This document shows positions 25,716 to 33,808 of a stretch of 64,000 nt of DNA, piece after piece. The notes under the pieces are model-generated. The model did no database searches and was not told the DNA's origin. It was given only the letters and a program-made list of their open reading frames with translations. This stretch comes from Paenibacillus sp. FSL H7-0737. Lineage in GTDB: Bacteria; Bacillota; Bacilli; Paenibacillales; Paenibacillaceae. Position 1 is the stretch's first letter. The number at the start of each line of letters is the position of its first letter. The stretch spans positions 5,518,001-5,582,000 of the forward strand of contig NZ_CP009279.1 in the NCBI RefSeq assembly GCF_000758545.1, read 5' to 3'. A program made the position numbers and the translations under genes.

Positions 25716-26269
25716 AGGTTAACCCCCTCTTTGTCTAGATGAACTCGAAGTTTATTTCTTGTCCTAAATAATATGGATTTCACTTTACTACTACTCATAT
25801 TAAATCTCATAGAAAGCTCATCTATTGAATAGGAATACCAGTACCTTCCAATAAATATGTTTCTCGCTTGCTCATCTATGCCACATAAAAATTGATTTAT
25901 TAAGTTTGCGATCTCACCTTCTTCATACTCTGTTTCTACAGTATCAGGCGAAGCTAGACATTCTTCTAGTTCCGTTAAAATGACTTCAAACTCACGATTA
26001 CGCTTTTTCGCTGTATTATAACCATACTTATCAAGCGCAATATTACGGGTGATCCTCCCTAAAAATACCGAAAAATTCCTAGGCAGATTGGGCGGTATCG
26101 CATTCCATGCCGCTAAGTATGTATCGTTCTCACACTCTTCAACATCCGAGAAATTTGAAATAATGTTTCTTGCAATGACTCTGCAGTAAGCCCCATATTT
26201 ATTTTTAGTCTCTAAAATGGCTTGCTGTGAACGCTGTAAGTATAGGTGGATTATTCCTTGGTCTTCCAT
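25712..26269 (-). CDS. ECF-type RNA polymerase sigma factor
   Basis: This 185-residue sigma factor has region 2 at about residues 20-90 (YGAYCRVIARNIISNFSDVEECENDTYLAAWN) and region 4 at 125-178 (IDELSMRFNMSSSKVKSILFRTRNKLRVHL). The ATG at 26269 follows AAGGAGAAAA and is preferred over a longer in-frame start 21 bases upstream. It overlaps the following membrane-protein gene by 4 bases, the usual arrangement for a sigma/anti-sigma pair. Its target promoters are not known. Confidence 0.88.
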   Translation of the reverse strand: MEDQGIIHLYLQRSQQAILETKNKYGAYCRVIARNIISNFSDVEECENDTYLAAWNAIPPNLPRNFSVFLGRITRNIALDKYGYNTAKKRNREFEVILTELEECLASPDTVETEYEEGEIANLINQFLCGIDEQARNIFIGRYWYSYSIDELSMRFNMSSSKVKSILFRTRNKLRVHLDKEGVNL

Positions 26270-26356
26270 TCGTTTTCTCCTTTTAAACACTCTTATCTAT
26301 ATAGTAGAGAATTCTTAGGATGGGTTGCACTTATATTAAAATTTACACCCATATAT

Positions 26357-26394
26357 AAAGACAACCCCCTCCTAAACAAGGAAGGGGTCTTTGT
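26357..26394 (-). terminator. intrinsic terminator after the P-loop kinase-like gene
   Basis: CAAAGACCCC-TTCC and GGA-GGGGGTTGTCTTTA form an imperfect stem with a T-rich tail, 25 bases after the stop at 26419. Confidence 0.65.
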
Positions 26395-26418
26395 AATAGA
26401 TCTGCCTTTTGGTCATCT

Positions 26419-27063
26419 CTACAATCCAAAATGTTCTCTAACTAACCTAAATTGTTCTTCCACGCTCATACTTGGTATTCTTTCAACGGTTTTGATCCCC
26501 ATTTTATTACAAGCAGTCTTAATCTCATTAGAGAACTTAACCATAGATTTGTTACCGTGTTTAATCGTTTCTTCTGGATTTATCGTGTAGGCGTTAATAC
26601 AATCTAAAATCATCTTATGATCTTCTCTAAAGTAATATAATCTCTCTATCTCTTCATCGGACGTATAAAAACAAATCATTCTCTCTTCTGGAATAAACGG
26701 TAGTATACGTTCAGGCATTATTCCTAAATCTATTATAATTGGTTTATCATTAGGCATTGTTAACAAATCAATGATAAAGAAGTCCATCATCTCTTCGACG
26801 ATTTGAAATAGCCATTGGCAGTGCTCATCTACAGGTTTATTGAACCACTTATTCCAATCCAAATCAGAATTAGGAAATTGAAGGGCAGGGTATTCAACAG
26901 GACTAGTGAATGGTCTGTATTTTAAGACATCATCCCTCAATGTTTGAAAGCCTAGCTCCTCTACAAATTCCTTGGTCATGGTAGTCTTCCCAGCACAAGG
27001 CCCCCCATTAAGCCAGTAAACATGTTTTAATTGTTCCTTCAAATAATTATTATTAATCTTCAT
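26419..27063 (-). CDS. P-loop kinase-like protein
   Basis: This 214-residue soluble P-loop NTPase has Walker A NGGPCAGKTT at about residues 19-28. The following FQTLRDDVLKYRPF and a later IIIDLGIMPERILPFI are consistent with a small-molecule kinase of the AAA/shikimate-kinase-like type. The ATG at 27063 follows GGGGTG; a GTG 9 bases upstream is the alternative. No substrate can be inferred from its neighbours, an ECF sigma pair downstream and an oxidoreductase upstream. Confidence 0.75.
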   Translation of the reverse strand: MKINNNYLKEQLKHVYWLNGGPCAGKTTMTKEFVEELGFQTLRDDVLKYRPFTSPVEYPALQFPNSDLDWNKWFNKPVDEHCQWLFQIVEEMMDFFIIDLLTMPNDKPIIIDLGIMPERILPFIPEERMICFYTSDEEIERLYYFREDHKMILDCINAYTINPEETIKHGNKSMVKFSNEIKTACNKMGIKTVERIPSMSVEEQFRLVREHFGL

Positions 27064-27219
27064 CCGGTACACCCCATATGATTTGTGTAATATCTTACTT
27101 TAACACGTTGGTTTCAGGGAGGTGACGGATTCTTATCTTCCTATAACAGTGAAAACACATAGAAATTCTCCTTTCTTGACACAAGTAGTTATATTCTATG
27201 AGTGGGGTTAAATTCCCTG

Positions 27220-28218
27220 TCACTTTATCTTTAATACGATCTTTCCTTTTGCCCTGCCCAATTCAGAATACTCCATCGCCTTCTGAGCTTCTTCGAAAGA
27301 GAATATTTGATCAATTACAGGCTTTATTTTCCCTGCTTCTATAAGCTCCGAAATGATCTCCAGTTGTCTGCCGCTAGGTTTCATGAACAAGAAGCTGTAT
27401 TTGACATTATATTGCTTTTCTAATTTCGTTAGCTTACGGGTAACCAATCGAAAAAGACTCGTTTTTATAAAACCAGACCCATATTCAACTCCGAAGCGTG
27501 CATTAGGCAGCCCAGAAACCGATACAATTTGTCCGCCTGGTTTGACTATTTTAAAAGCCTTCTCTAATGTCTCTCCGCCAATCGTATCGAATACTCCATC
27601 ATAATTTTGTAAGACCTTATCAAATTGTTCTGTTTTATAATTGATTATTTGATCGGCCCCAAGAGATTTGACCAGATTAGCTCCAGCATCGCTAGTAGTT
27701 GTAGCTACATAAACTCCCATCGCTTTAGCAAGCTGGATAGCAAAGGTCCCAACGCCGCCCGATCCAGCTTGAATCAATACCTTTTGCCCTGCCGATAGCT
27801 GTAATATATCATGTAATGCTTGATAGGATGTAAGCCCGACTAATGGGATTGACGCCGCTTCCTCAAAGGAAAGATTTTGTGGCTTTAAGGCTATATCGTC
27901 CTCATGTATGGATATATATTCTGCGAAGGTTCCAATTCTATTTTTTCTTGGCCGTCCGTATATTGCATCGCCTATTTTGAATTTAGTTACTTTGTTTCCT
28001 ACTTTGGTGACTATACCTGAAAAATCATTTCCTAACACAAGCGGCATATCGTATTTCAACAACATACGAGTTTTGCCATCCCGCACCTTGAAATCGATAG
28101 GATTAATACTCGCCGCATGGATCTCTGCCAACACATCATAATCAACTACTGAAGGTGTTGGAATGTCTGCCATTAGAAGAGGACTTTTCCCATATTTTTC
28201 AATGATCATCGCTTTCAT
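27220..28218 (-). CDS. zinc-independent NADP-dependent alcohol/quinone oxidoreductase (MDR family)
   Basis: This is a 332-residue medium-chain dehydrogenase/reductase of the quinone-oxidoreductase subgroup. The N-terminal GroES-like part reads GNDFSGIVTKVG; the NAD(P) binding motif is QAGSGGVGTFAIQLAKAMG at about 150. No catalytic zinc cysteine is seen, which fits the zinc-free subgroup. The ATG at 28218 follows GGAGG and lies 16 bases after the ArsR gene, so the two are co-transcribed. It probably reduces quinones or reactive enones and is controlled by the ArsR-type regulator. Confidence 0.88.
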   Translation of the reverse strand: MKAMIIEKYGKSPLLMADIPTPSVVDYDVLAEIHAASINPIDFKVRDGKTRMLLKYDMPLVLGNDFSGIVTKVGNKVTKFKIGDAIYGRPRKNRIGTFAEYISIHEDDIALKPQNLSFEEAASIPLVGLTSYQALHDILQLSAGQKVLIQAGSGGVGTFAIQLAKAMGVYVATTTSDAGANLVKSLGADQIINYKTEQFDKVLQNYDGVFDTIGGETLEKAFKIVKPGGQIVSVSGLPNARFGVEYGSGFIKTSLFRLVTRKLTKLEKQYNVKYSFLFMKPSGRQLEIISELIEAGKIKPVIDQIFSFEEAQKAMEYSELGRAKGKIVLKIK

Positions 28219-28234
28219 TAAGAAACCTCCAATT

Positions 28235-28597
28235 CTAATAATATTGTTCCATAAATTCATCGAGATGGTTTATAAGATTTTTTAACACTCCTAATTTTGT
28301 TCTAACGTCCATAAAATAATAATTTTTAGAGCCTTCTTCCCTCACCATTATAATTCCGGCTTCTCTTAAGATTCTTAGATGATGGGAAACAGCAGGTCGT
28401 GATAGATGTGTTTTTTCAGTAATCTCACCTACGCGTAACCCGTTCGTACAGGTAGTCTCCATAAGTACAGTAATAATAGATTGTCTTGTCTCATTACCAA
28501 TAGCTAAAAAGACCTTCTGGCACATCTTGAAATCGTCTTTGATGACTTCGACCTGTTGCTGTTTATTAATGATTCTCACCGCTTTCGTTTCGTTCAA
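28235..28597 (-). CDS. ArsR-family winged-helix repressor
   Basis: This is a 120-residue regulator. The HTH reads RVGEITEKTHLSRPAVSHHLRILREAGIIMV near residues 55-85. The family's metal-binding ELCVCDL cysteines are absent, so sensing is probably of a non-metal signal. A TTG at 28597 is the most upstream start but has no clear ribosome site; an internal GTG at 28579 is an alternative. It precedes the quinone-type oxidoreductase by 16 bases and likely represses this two-gene operon. Confidence 0.85.
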   Translation of the reverse strand: MNETKAVRIINKQQQVEVIKDDFKMCQKVFLAIGNETRQSIITVLMETTCTNGLRVGEITEKTHLSRPAVSHHLRILREAGIIMVREEGSKNYYFMDVRTKLGVLKNLINHLDEFMEQYY

Positions 28598-28889
28598 TCG
28601 TTTAACTTAGTGAACCATTTGCTGACGAGTATGTCATAACAAGATATGCTCCGCAACCTTGAGAAAGAAAATCGAGATCACAAGTAAATTTTTTACATTT
28701 CTTCACCTCCAACCCTCAGAGGAGAATTGTCGATAAATCTCAAATCGCCCTTCTTATAAATTGAACCAATGTCCTACAAGGTAACCTGATAGGTTAATCC
28801 GCTTAACCAAGCGGTCATTGTGGATATTTTATACAAAAAGTTATACTGCAATTGACTAGTCGAAATGATACAAATTGGAGGTTATCCAA
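28598..28889. other. intergenic region with tandem palindromes
   Basis: The region between the divergent ArsR and XRE-TPR genes has two adjacent palindromes: AACCTGATAGGTT (28783-28795) and CCGCTTAACCAAGCGG (28799-28814). They lie about 75-107 bases before the plus-strand start at 28890 and may be operators or a leader structure. Confidence 0.4.
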
Positions 28890-29933
28890 ATGAATGTTGA
28901 GATAGGAAAAAAAATAAAGACACTTCGTTTACAAAAAGAAATGACTCAGGAAGAACTAGCAGCAAAACTGAATCTGTCATCCCAAGCAGTATCCAAGTGG
29001 GAAAACAATGTAACCATGCCTGATATTCAAATTCTCCCTGATTTATCCGTGATTTTTGGTGTTACAATTGATGAATTATTTGCATTAACCGATGATACCC
29101 ATTTAGAACGAATTGGAAATATGATTAGTACTGAACATTTTATATCTGAAGACGACTTTAACTATGCTGAACAATTTTTAAAAGGAAAACTAAATGATGC
29201 GCAAAAAAAGTCCTCATGTCTCACCCTGCTAGCTCAGTTACACATTCATCGTTCAGATGAGCACCGTGAATTGGCTTCCCATTATGCCAAGGATGCACTG
29301 CTACTAGCCCCGGACAATAAAAGTAATCATAATGCTTTGCGAGATGCGGAGAATGGAATCATTTTTGATTGGAACTTTTCAAATCACCATAAACTCATTA
29401 CGTATTATAAGAATTTCGTGCCGAATCACCCGAATTACTGGCAGGCTTATGTTTGGCTTATGAACTACTTAATCGCAGACGGCAGATGTATTGAAGCAAA
29501 AGAAATTCTGGAACAATTGAACCAAATCCATCCTGGTCATTTATATCAAAAATATGGAGGGCTGATATGCAAGGAAGAGGGCGACCTTTCTCAGGCGCTG
29601 GCTCTCTGGGAGCAAATGACTGATTTGTATCCTGAGGATTGGCTTGCATGGTCCTCCAGAGGAGACTGTATGGCTAAACTTTGCAGGTACGACGAAGCCA
29701 TAGAATACTATTCCAAAGGTTACGAACTACAGCCAAGTCCAAAGTATACAGATGCATTTGAAGCCATTTCTCATATATATATAATAAAAGGGGAATATGA
29801 TAGGTCTATTGAAAAGCATCACGAAATAATTGAGCTGCTAGAAAGGGACTGGAAAGTCACAGAGGGTAAGACCGTTGATTTTTATAAGAGAGAAATAGAA
29901 AATTTAAAGATAATGTTGAATAAACAAACCTAA
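28890..29933 (+). CDS. XRE-type helix-turn-helix regulator with TPR-like C-terminus
   Basis: This is a 347-residue regulator. Residues 1-60 are an XRE helix-turn-helix (IGKKIKTLRLQKEMTQEELAAKLNLSSQAVSKWEN). The remaining part has TPR-like helical repeats (HYAKDALLLAPDNKSNHNALRDAENGI; YDEAIEYYSKGYELQPSPKYTDAFEAI). Such XRE-TPR proteins often bind peptides, as in quorum-sensing regulators of the Rap/PlcR-like type, but no small signalling-peptide gene is evident beside it. The ATG at 28890 follows GGAGG by 8 bases and is preferred to a start 15 bases upstream. Confidence 0.85.
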   Translation: MNVEIGKKIKTLRLQKEMTQEELAAKLNLSSQAVSKWENNVTMPDIQILPDLSVIFGVTIDELFALTDDTHLERIGNMISTEHFISEDDFNYAEQFLKGKLNDAQKKSSCLTLLAQLHIHRSDEHRELASHYAKDALLLAPDNKSNHNALRDAENGIIFDWNFSNHHKLITYYKNFVPNHPNYWQAYVWLMNYLIADGRCIEAKEILEQLNQIHPGHLYQKYGGLICKEEGDLSQALALWEQMTDLYPEDWLAWSSRGDCMAKLCRYDEAIEYYSKGYELQPSPKYTDAFEAISHIYIIKGEYDRSIEKHHEIIELLERDWKVTEGKTVDFYKREIENLKIMLNKQT

Positions 29934-29966
29934 CATTTATAAAAATACCAAATAACATGGACGACT

Positions 29967-30005
29967 GGCCCTTTCCGCCAAAACGGCGGAGGGGGCTTTT
30001 GCTTT
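29967..30005 (+). terminator. intrinsic terminator after the XRE-TPR gene
   Basis: GCCCTTTCCGCC and GGCGGAGGGGGC form a 12-bp stem around AAAAC with a TTTTGCTTTT tail, 34 bases after the stop at 29933. Confidence 0.85.
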
Positions 30006-30128
30006 TAGTAAGCAAAACTGCCCCACCAGATACTACATTATTTTGTGAGTCCAGAATGCTTGGAGAATCCCATGTGTGCTGATTTGCCCAAGCGGTGCAG
30101 TCCCCGGATATCTTAGGTTTACTTTCGT

Positions 30129-30154
30129 TGTAACCTTCTAGCTACCTACCCGAT
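30129..30154 (+). promoter_or_regulatory. candidate ECF-type promoter of the sigma/DUF4179 pair
   Basis: TGTAAC (30129-30134), 16 bases, then CGAT (30151-30154): this fits ECF sigma promoters of the SigX/SigV kind (TGTAAC-N16/17-CGWC). It stands 62 bases before the TTG start at 30216, so autoregulation is plausible. Confidence 0.45.
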
Positions 30155-30215
30155 CTAATATTTAAGTAACGTTACGAATATCCTAAGACTTTTAGTCAAG
30201 AAAGCAGGTAAATCT

Positions 30216-30749
30216 TTGCATATTAATCCTATTGTCGTCAAAGCCAAAGCTGGGGACTCTGAAGCATTCGTGCAGCTGATGCAAGAGATAGAGTTACCTC
30301 TGTATAGAACTGCAAGGTCCCTCGTCAACAAAGACGAGGATTGTGCAGATGCCCTGCAAGAGACGATGCTTAAAGCCTTTAGGTCCATCCATACACTCAG
30401 AGAGCCCGCTTTTTTCAAAACGTGGATCTTCCGGATTCTGATTAATGAATGCAACAAAATGATCAAAAACAACGCAAGAGCCCTCCCTTATGGAGAGCTT
30501 CCCGAAGTCCCTTCCATTTCCAAGGATTATGAGAAAATCGAAATATGGGATGCCGTTCAACATCTTGAGGAGAATCTACGGATTGTCATTCACCTTCATT
30601 ACCTACAGGACATGCCGATCAGTCAAATTTCCGACATTCTCGAAATTTCTACGGTAGCCGTGAAGACCCGGCTGCATCGCGCCCGCAAAAAGCTAAAGCA
30701 TTCATCTCAATTCAATCAAGAAATGGAGTTGCGACATGGTAAACACTAA
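30216..30749 (+). CDS. ECF-type RNA polymerase sigma factor
   Basis: This 177-residue sigma factor has region 2 at about residues 25-85 (LYRTARSLVNKDEDCADALQETMLKAFRSI, then FFKTWIFRILINECNKMI) and region 4 at about 115-165 (PISQISDILEISTVAVKTRLHRARKKL). The start is a TTG with a modest AGCAGG ahead of it. The next gene begins 14 bases before its stop. It pairs with a DUF4179 membrane protein and carries an ECF-like promoter upstream, pointing to autoregulation. Confidence 0.88.
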   Translation: MHINPIVVKAKAGDSEAFVQLMQEIELPLYRTARSLVNKDEDCADALQETMLKAFRSIHTLREPAFFKTWIFRILINECNKMIKNNARALPYGELPEVPSISKDYEKIEIWDAVQHLEENLRIVIHLHYLQDMPISQISDILEISTVAVKTRLHRARKKLKHSSQFNQEMELRHGKH

Positions 30750-31905
30750 GTTAGAAGAACAATTAAAGAACTGCCAAAGCCTACTTCCCGATCAGTTATC
30801 GGATATTGCCCGCTCCAAGCTGAATGAGACTTACCAAATCATCAGGGAAACCGATAATTCCATTTCCCCCGTTCAGAAAAAGAAAAATGTATCTAAAACT
30901 TTTAATAAATGGTTGATTTCCACTGCAGCCGCTGCAATTCTTGGAGTTACAGTCCTTGCTTCCGGCTTTGTATCGCCCGCAATGGCTGATGCACTCAAGC
31001 AAATTCCGGTTTTGGGACAAATCTATTCATTATGGGGCGAAAAAAACTTAGATCCCGGTGTTCAACAAGCCGAGGATTTCATCACAAACGTAAACCAAAG
31101 CGTGACCCATGGCGATGTGACCATGAATATCCCAACGTTGTTATTTGACGGAACCCGAATTCTTATGAACATAACCACTCCTGGAAACCGTCTGGCTTCG
31201 GAGCCCAATTCGCCGCCTTCAGATGCCAATAAAGGGGCAGTGGATAAGTTTGAGGTTCTCTATAAAGGCCAACCTCTACTCTGGAGTTACGAACACATGG
31301 ATGCTGAGACTGCTTCCAGCATAATGGTTCAGGTTTTGAACACTTATTATGAGCCGAGCACAACAACACAGACTGTCCAGTTCCCTGATCAGTTTGACTT
31401 GACTGTAAATGTAACGTTAAAGGGTTACGATGTCCCGTTCGAATTCGTTCTGCCTGTTACAAAATCAACGCCCGTTACCGTACTAACTTCAGAGGAGACC
31501 ATGCATCACGATAACATTAACTTGCAGATCAGTAAGGTGGAAATCACCCCAATCACAACGCAGTTATCCATTGAGTACAAAACCAAACCGGGCCAGAGCG
31601 TAGAAGAAATGCTCGCTTCTATCCCTTCGAAATATAAGGGGGCTAACGGGGGCGTCATCGCTCTTCAATTTGACATTGTAGATGAACGCGGCGTTCAACT
31701 GAAGCCCATCGGTGCTCACCCCTTAAGCGAATCTTATAATGTTCGTTTTGAACCCTTCAAGACTATACCAAGTACCGTAACCATCAAACCGTACTTAGTC
31801 GTTTCCGAAGGTCAAGCCCCAGCTGGGACTAAAGGACTGTGGGAAGACAACAATATGGTCAAGGAATATATTCCTGAGCTGGAGACTGTACTTTCGGTCC
31901 AATAG
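30736..31905 (+). CDS. DUF4179-type membrane protein, probable anti-sigma factor
   Basis: This 389-residue protein has a cytoplasmic N-terminus (residues 1-55), one membrane helix (about 56-78: WLISTAAAAILGVTVLASGF) and a large extracellular part. The extracellular start PAMADALKQIPVLGQIYSL and later beta-rich segments are those of DUF4179 proteins, which sit beside ECF sigma factors in Firmicutes and are taken as their anti-sigma factors. The start overlaps the sigma gene by 14 bases and has GGAG ahead of it. The overlap implies coupled translation, which would keep the two proteins in balance. Confidence 0.82.
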   Translation: MVNTKLEEQLKNCQSLLPDQLSDIARSKLNETYQIIRETDNSISPVQKKKNVSKTFNKWLISTAAAAILGVTVLASGFVSPAMADALKQIPVLGQIYSLWGEKNLDPGVQQAEDFITNVNQSVTHGDVTMNIPTLLFDGTRILMNITTPGNRLASEPNSPPSDANKGAVDKFEVLYKGQPLLWSYEHMDAETASSIMVQVLNTYYEPSTTTQTVQFPDQFDLTVNVTLKGYDVPFEFVLPVTKSTPVTVLTSEETMHHDNINLQISKVEITPITTQLSIEYKTKPGQSVEEMLASIPSKYKGANGGVIALQFDIVDERGVQLKPIGAHPLSESYNVRFEPFKTIPSTVTIKPYLVVSEGQAPAGTKGLWEDNNMVKEYIPELETVLSVQ

Positions 31906-31956
31906 TTCATTTGTAAAAGGTCCTTATTTTCTAGGATTAAAAGGGTATGCAAACCT

Positions 31957-31992
31957 ACAAAAGACGAAGCCATAAATGGCTTCGTCTTTTGT
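31957..31992. terminator. bidirectional terminator
   Basis: A perfect 16-bp stem, AAAAGACGAAGCCA with its complement around a short loop, lies between the plus-strand stop at 31905 and the minus-strand stop at 32069. Confidence 0.88.
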
Positions 31993-32068
31993 ATTTAAAT
32001 GGCTTCAGGTAGATTCATCCTTTGTGATAGCCATACGTTTGCCCTCCTAAAAGCGTGAATGACGTTCC

Positions 32069-33808
32069 CTATGACGTGATGCGGAATCCTACGGATTGCT
32101 GCTGCAGCTTCCAGAGACGGTCGTACAATCCGCCTCGTAGTAGTAAAGCTTCATGTCGTCCCTGCTCCACCAGTCGGCCATCTTCCAGCACAATAATGTT
32201 GTCTGCACCTCGTATGGTTTTCAGCCGATGCGCGATAACAATAACGGTTCTGCCCGTAATCAGCGCATCAATTCCCTTCTGGATTTCGGCTTCATTCTGC
32301 GGGTCAAGCGATGCAGTAGCCTCATCCAGCAATACAATCGGAGCGTTCTTAAGAATCGCACGAGCAATGGAGATCCGCTGCTTCTCCCCTCCGGAAAGCG
32401 TACTGCCACCCTCGCCTACCGGCGTGTCATAACCTAGCGGTAATTTCATAATGAAATCATGGCAACGGGCCATTTCTGCTGCTTGTTGAATATCCTGCTG
32501 CGACGCGCCCGGCCGCCCAAAAGCAATGTTGTTTCCAATGGTATCTTGGAACAGGTACACATCCTGAAACACAACCGACACAGACCCTAGCAAATGTTCT
32601 GGATCAATATCTTTAATATTGCGTCCGCCTAGCAGAACACTTCCCTCGTCAGGATCATAGAAACGCGAGATCAAACGCAGCACTGTACTCTTTCCGCTGC
32701 CGGAGGGACCCACGATTGCAGTCAATGAACCTTGCGGCATTTCTATGCTTAATTGTTTGAGAACAGGCTCACCTCCATAGCTGAAGGTAACATTGTCAAA
32801 GCGAATGGTACTGCTATCGGGAAGTGGAGCTGTAGTCCCTGTCATTACCGGCTGGCGAAGCAGGTCTACGATGCGTTCACCCGCTTGTTCGTTGTACCGG
32901 AATTCAGCATAGTTGGCGAGCGCCGTCGTCAGTGGATCATAGATGCGTGTGCCGACAATAAGGAATACCGCCAGCTGCAAAATACCGAGCTCCCCGCCTA
33001 ACAATAGATGCACACCTACGTATACTATTAAGGTCAGACCCGCACGAAGAAGAGCCATAGCCGTTAGAATGACCGGTCCGAATATCCCTTCAAGCTTCAC
33101 ACTTTCCTTCATCAAAGTTCGAAAAGAGCTATCCAGACGGACAAAACGTTCTCCCGTCAGGTTGTAGGCTTTCATCACCCGAATACCATTCAAATACTCC
33201 TGTAGCCGATTCGCGGCGTTCAGTTTCGCTTTCATATGATTCGTCCCTAATCTGCGCCGCAGTCTGCCTGACAGGTACATAATTAGGAGGGCAACCGGCA
33301 GTGCCACGAACATGGAAAGCGCCATCCGCCAGTCGAGGAATAGTAAACCCGCAAGTGCGAATATCGGCAGTACAAAAGCCCCTGCAAGCTGTGGCAGCAG
33401 ATGTGAAATCCCTGTCTCAACCAGCGTGAAATCGCCCATCATCATATTGGCCAAATCACCAGGATCCCGGCGCGTCAGGTAGCCTAGCGGAAGCTTACGC
33501 AGATGTTCTGCTAATTCCGCCCGTCCCTGTGCCGCAACATTGTAAGCCCCGCGGTATGCAGTGCGGTATGCGGGGATCTCACTCAGGAACATCAGCACCA
33601 TAACAGCGGCTAGTCCCGCGCAAATCCACCAAAGCCGTTCTATCTGAAGCTCTGCACCCACCGTAATATAAGGAGCAAAAATCAACCGCACCGCCTCAAT
33701 TACAAGCGCAAACGGAAGCACACTAACTATGTTAGCCAGTAAGGAAAAAAGTACAGGCTTCAGCAGCTGCTGCGGTTTGCCAGCAGTAATATTGTGCAAT
33801 ACCTTCAT
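32069..33808 (-). CDS. ABC exporter half-transporter, YbtQ/IrtB-like
   Basis: This 579-residue fusion has a six-helix membrane part (residues about 1-310) and an ATPase part with Walker A GPSGSGKST near 367, signature LSGGEKQR, and Walker B IVLLDEAT. The ATG at 33808 follows AAAGGAGGGG and overlaps the upstream partner gene by 4 bases. It should form a heterodimer with that partner. The PchR/YbtA-type AraC gene and Fur-like sites upstream place the pair in iron or siderophore handling; in YbtPQ and IrtAB, such fusions import or reduce siderophores, even though the fold is of exporters. The actual direction of transport is unproved. Confidence 0.88.
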   Translation of the reverse strand: MKVLHNITAGKPQQLLKPVLFSLLANIVSVLPFALVIEAVRLIFAPYITVGAELQIERLWWICAGLAAVMVLMFLSEIPAYRTAYRGAYNVAAQGRAELAEHLRKLPLGYLTRRDPGDLANMMMGDFTLVETGISHLLPQLAGAFVLPIFALAGLLFLDWRMALSMFVALPVALLIMYLSGRLRRRLGTNHMKAKLNAANRLQEYLNGIRVMKAYNLTGERFVRLDSSFRTLMKESVKLEGIFGPVILTAMALLRAGLTLIVYVGVHLLLGGELGILQLAVFLIVGTRIYDPLTTALANYAEFRYNEQAGERIVDLLRQPVMTGTTAPLPDSSTIRFDNVTFSYGGEPVLKQLSIEMPQGSLTAIVGPSGSGKSTVLRLISRFYDPDEGSVLLGGRNIKDIDPEHLLGSVSVVFQDVYLFQDTIGNNIAFGRPGASQQDIQQAAEMARCHDFIMKLPLGYDTPVGEGGSTLSGGEKQRISIARAILKNAPIVLLDEATASLDPQNEAEIQKGIDALITGRTVIVIAHRLKTIRGADNIIVLEDGRLVEQGRHEALLLRGGLYDRLWKLQQQSVGFRITS

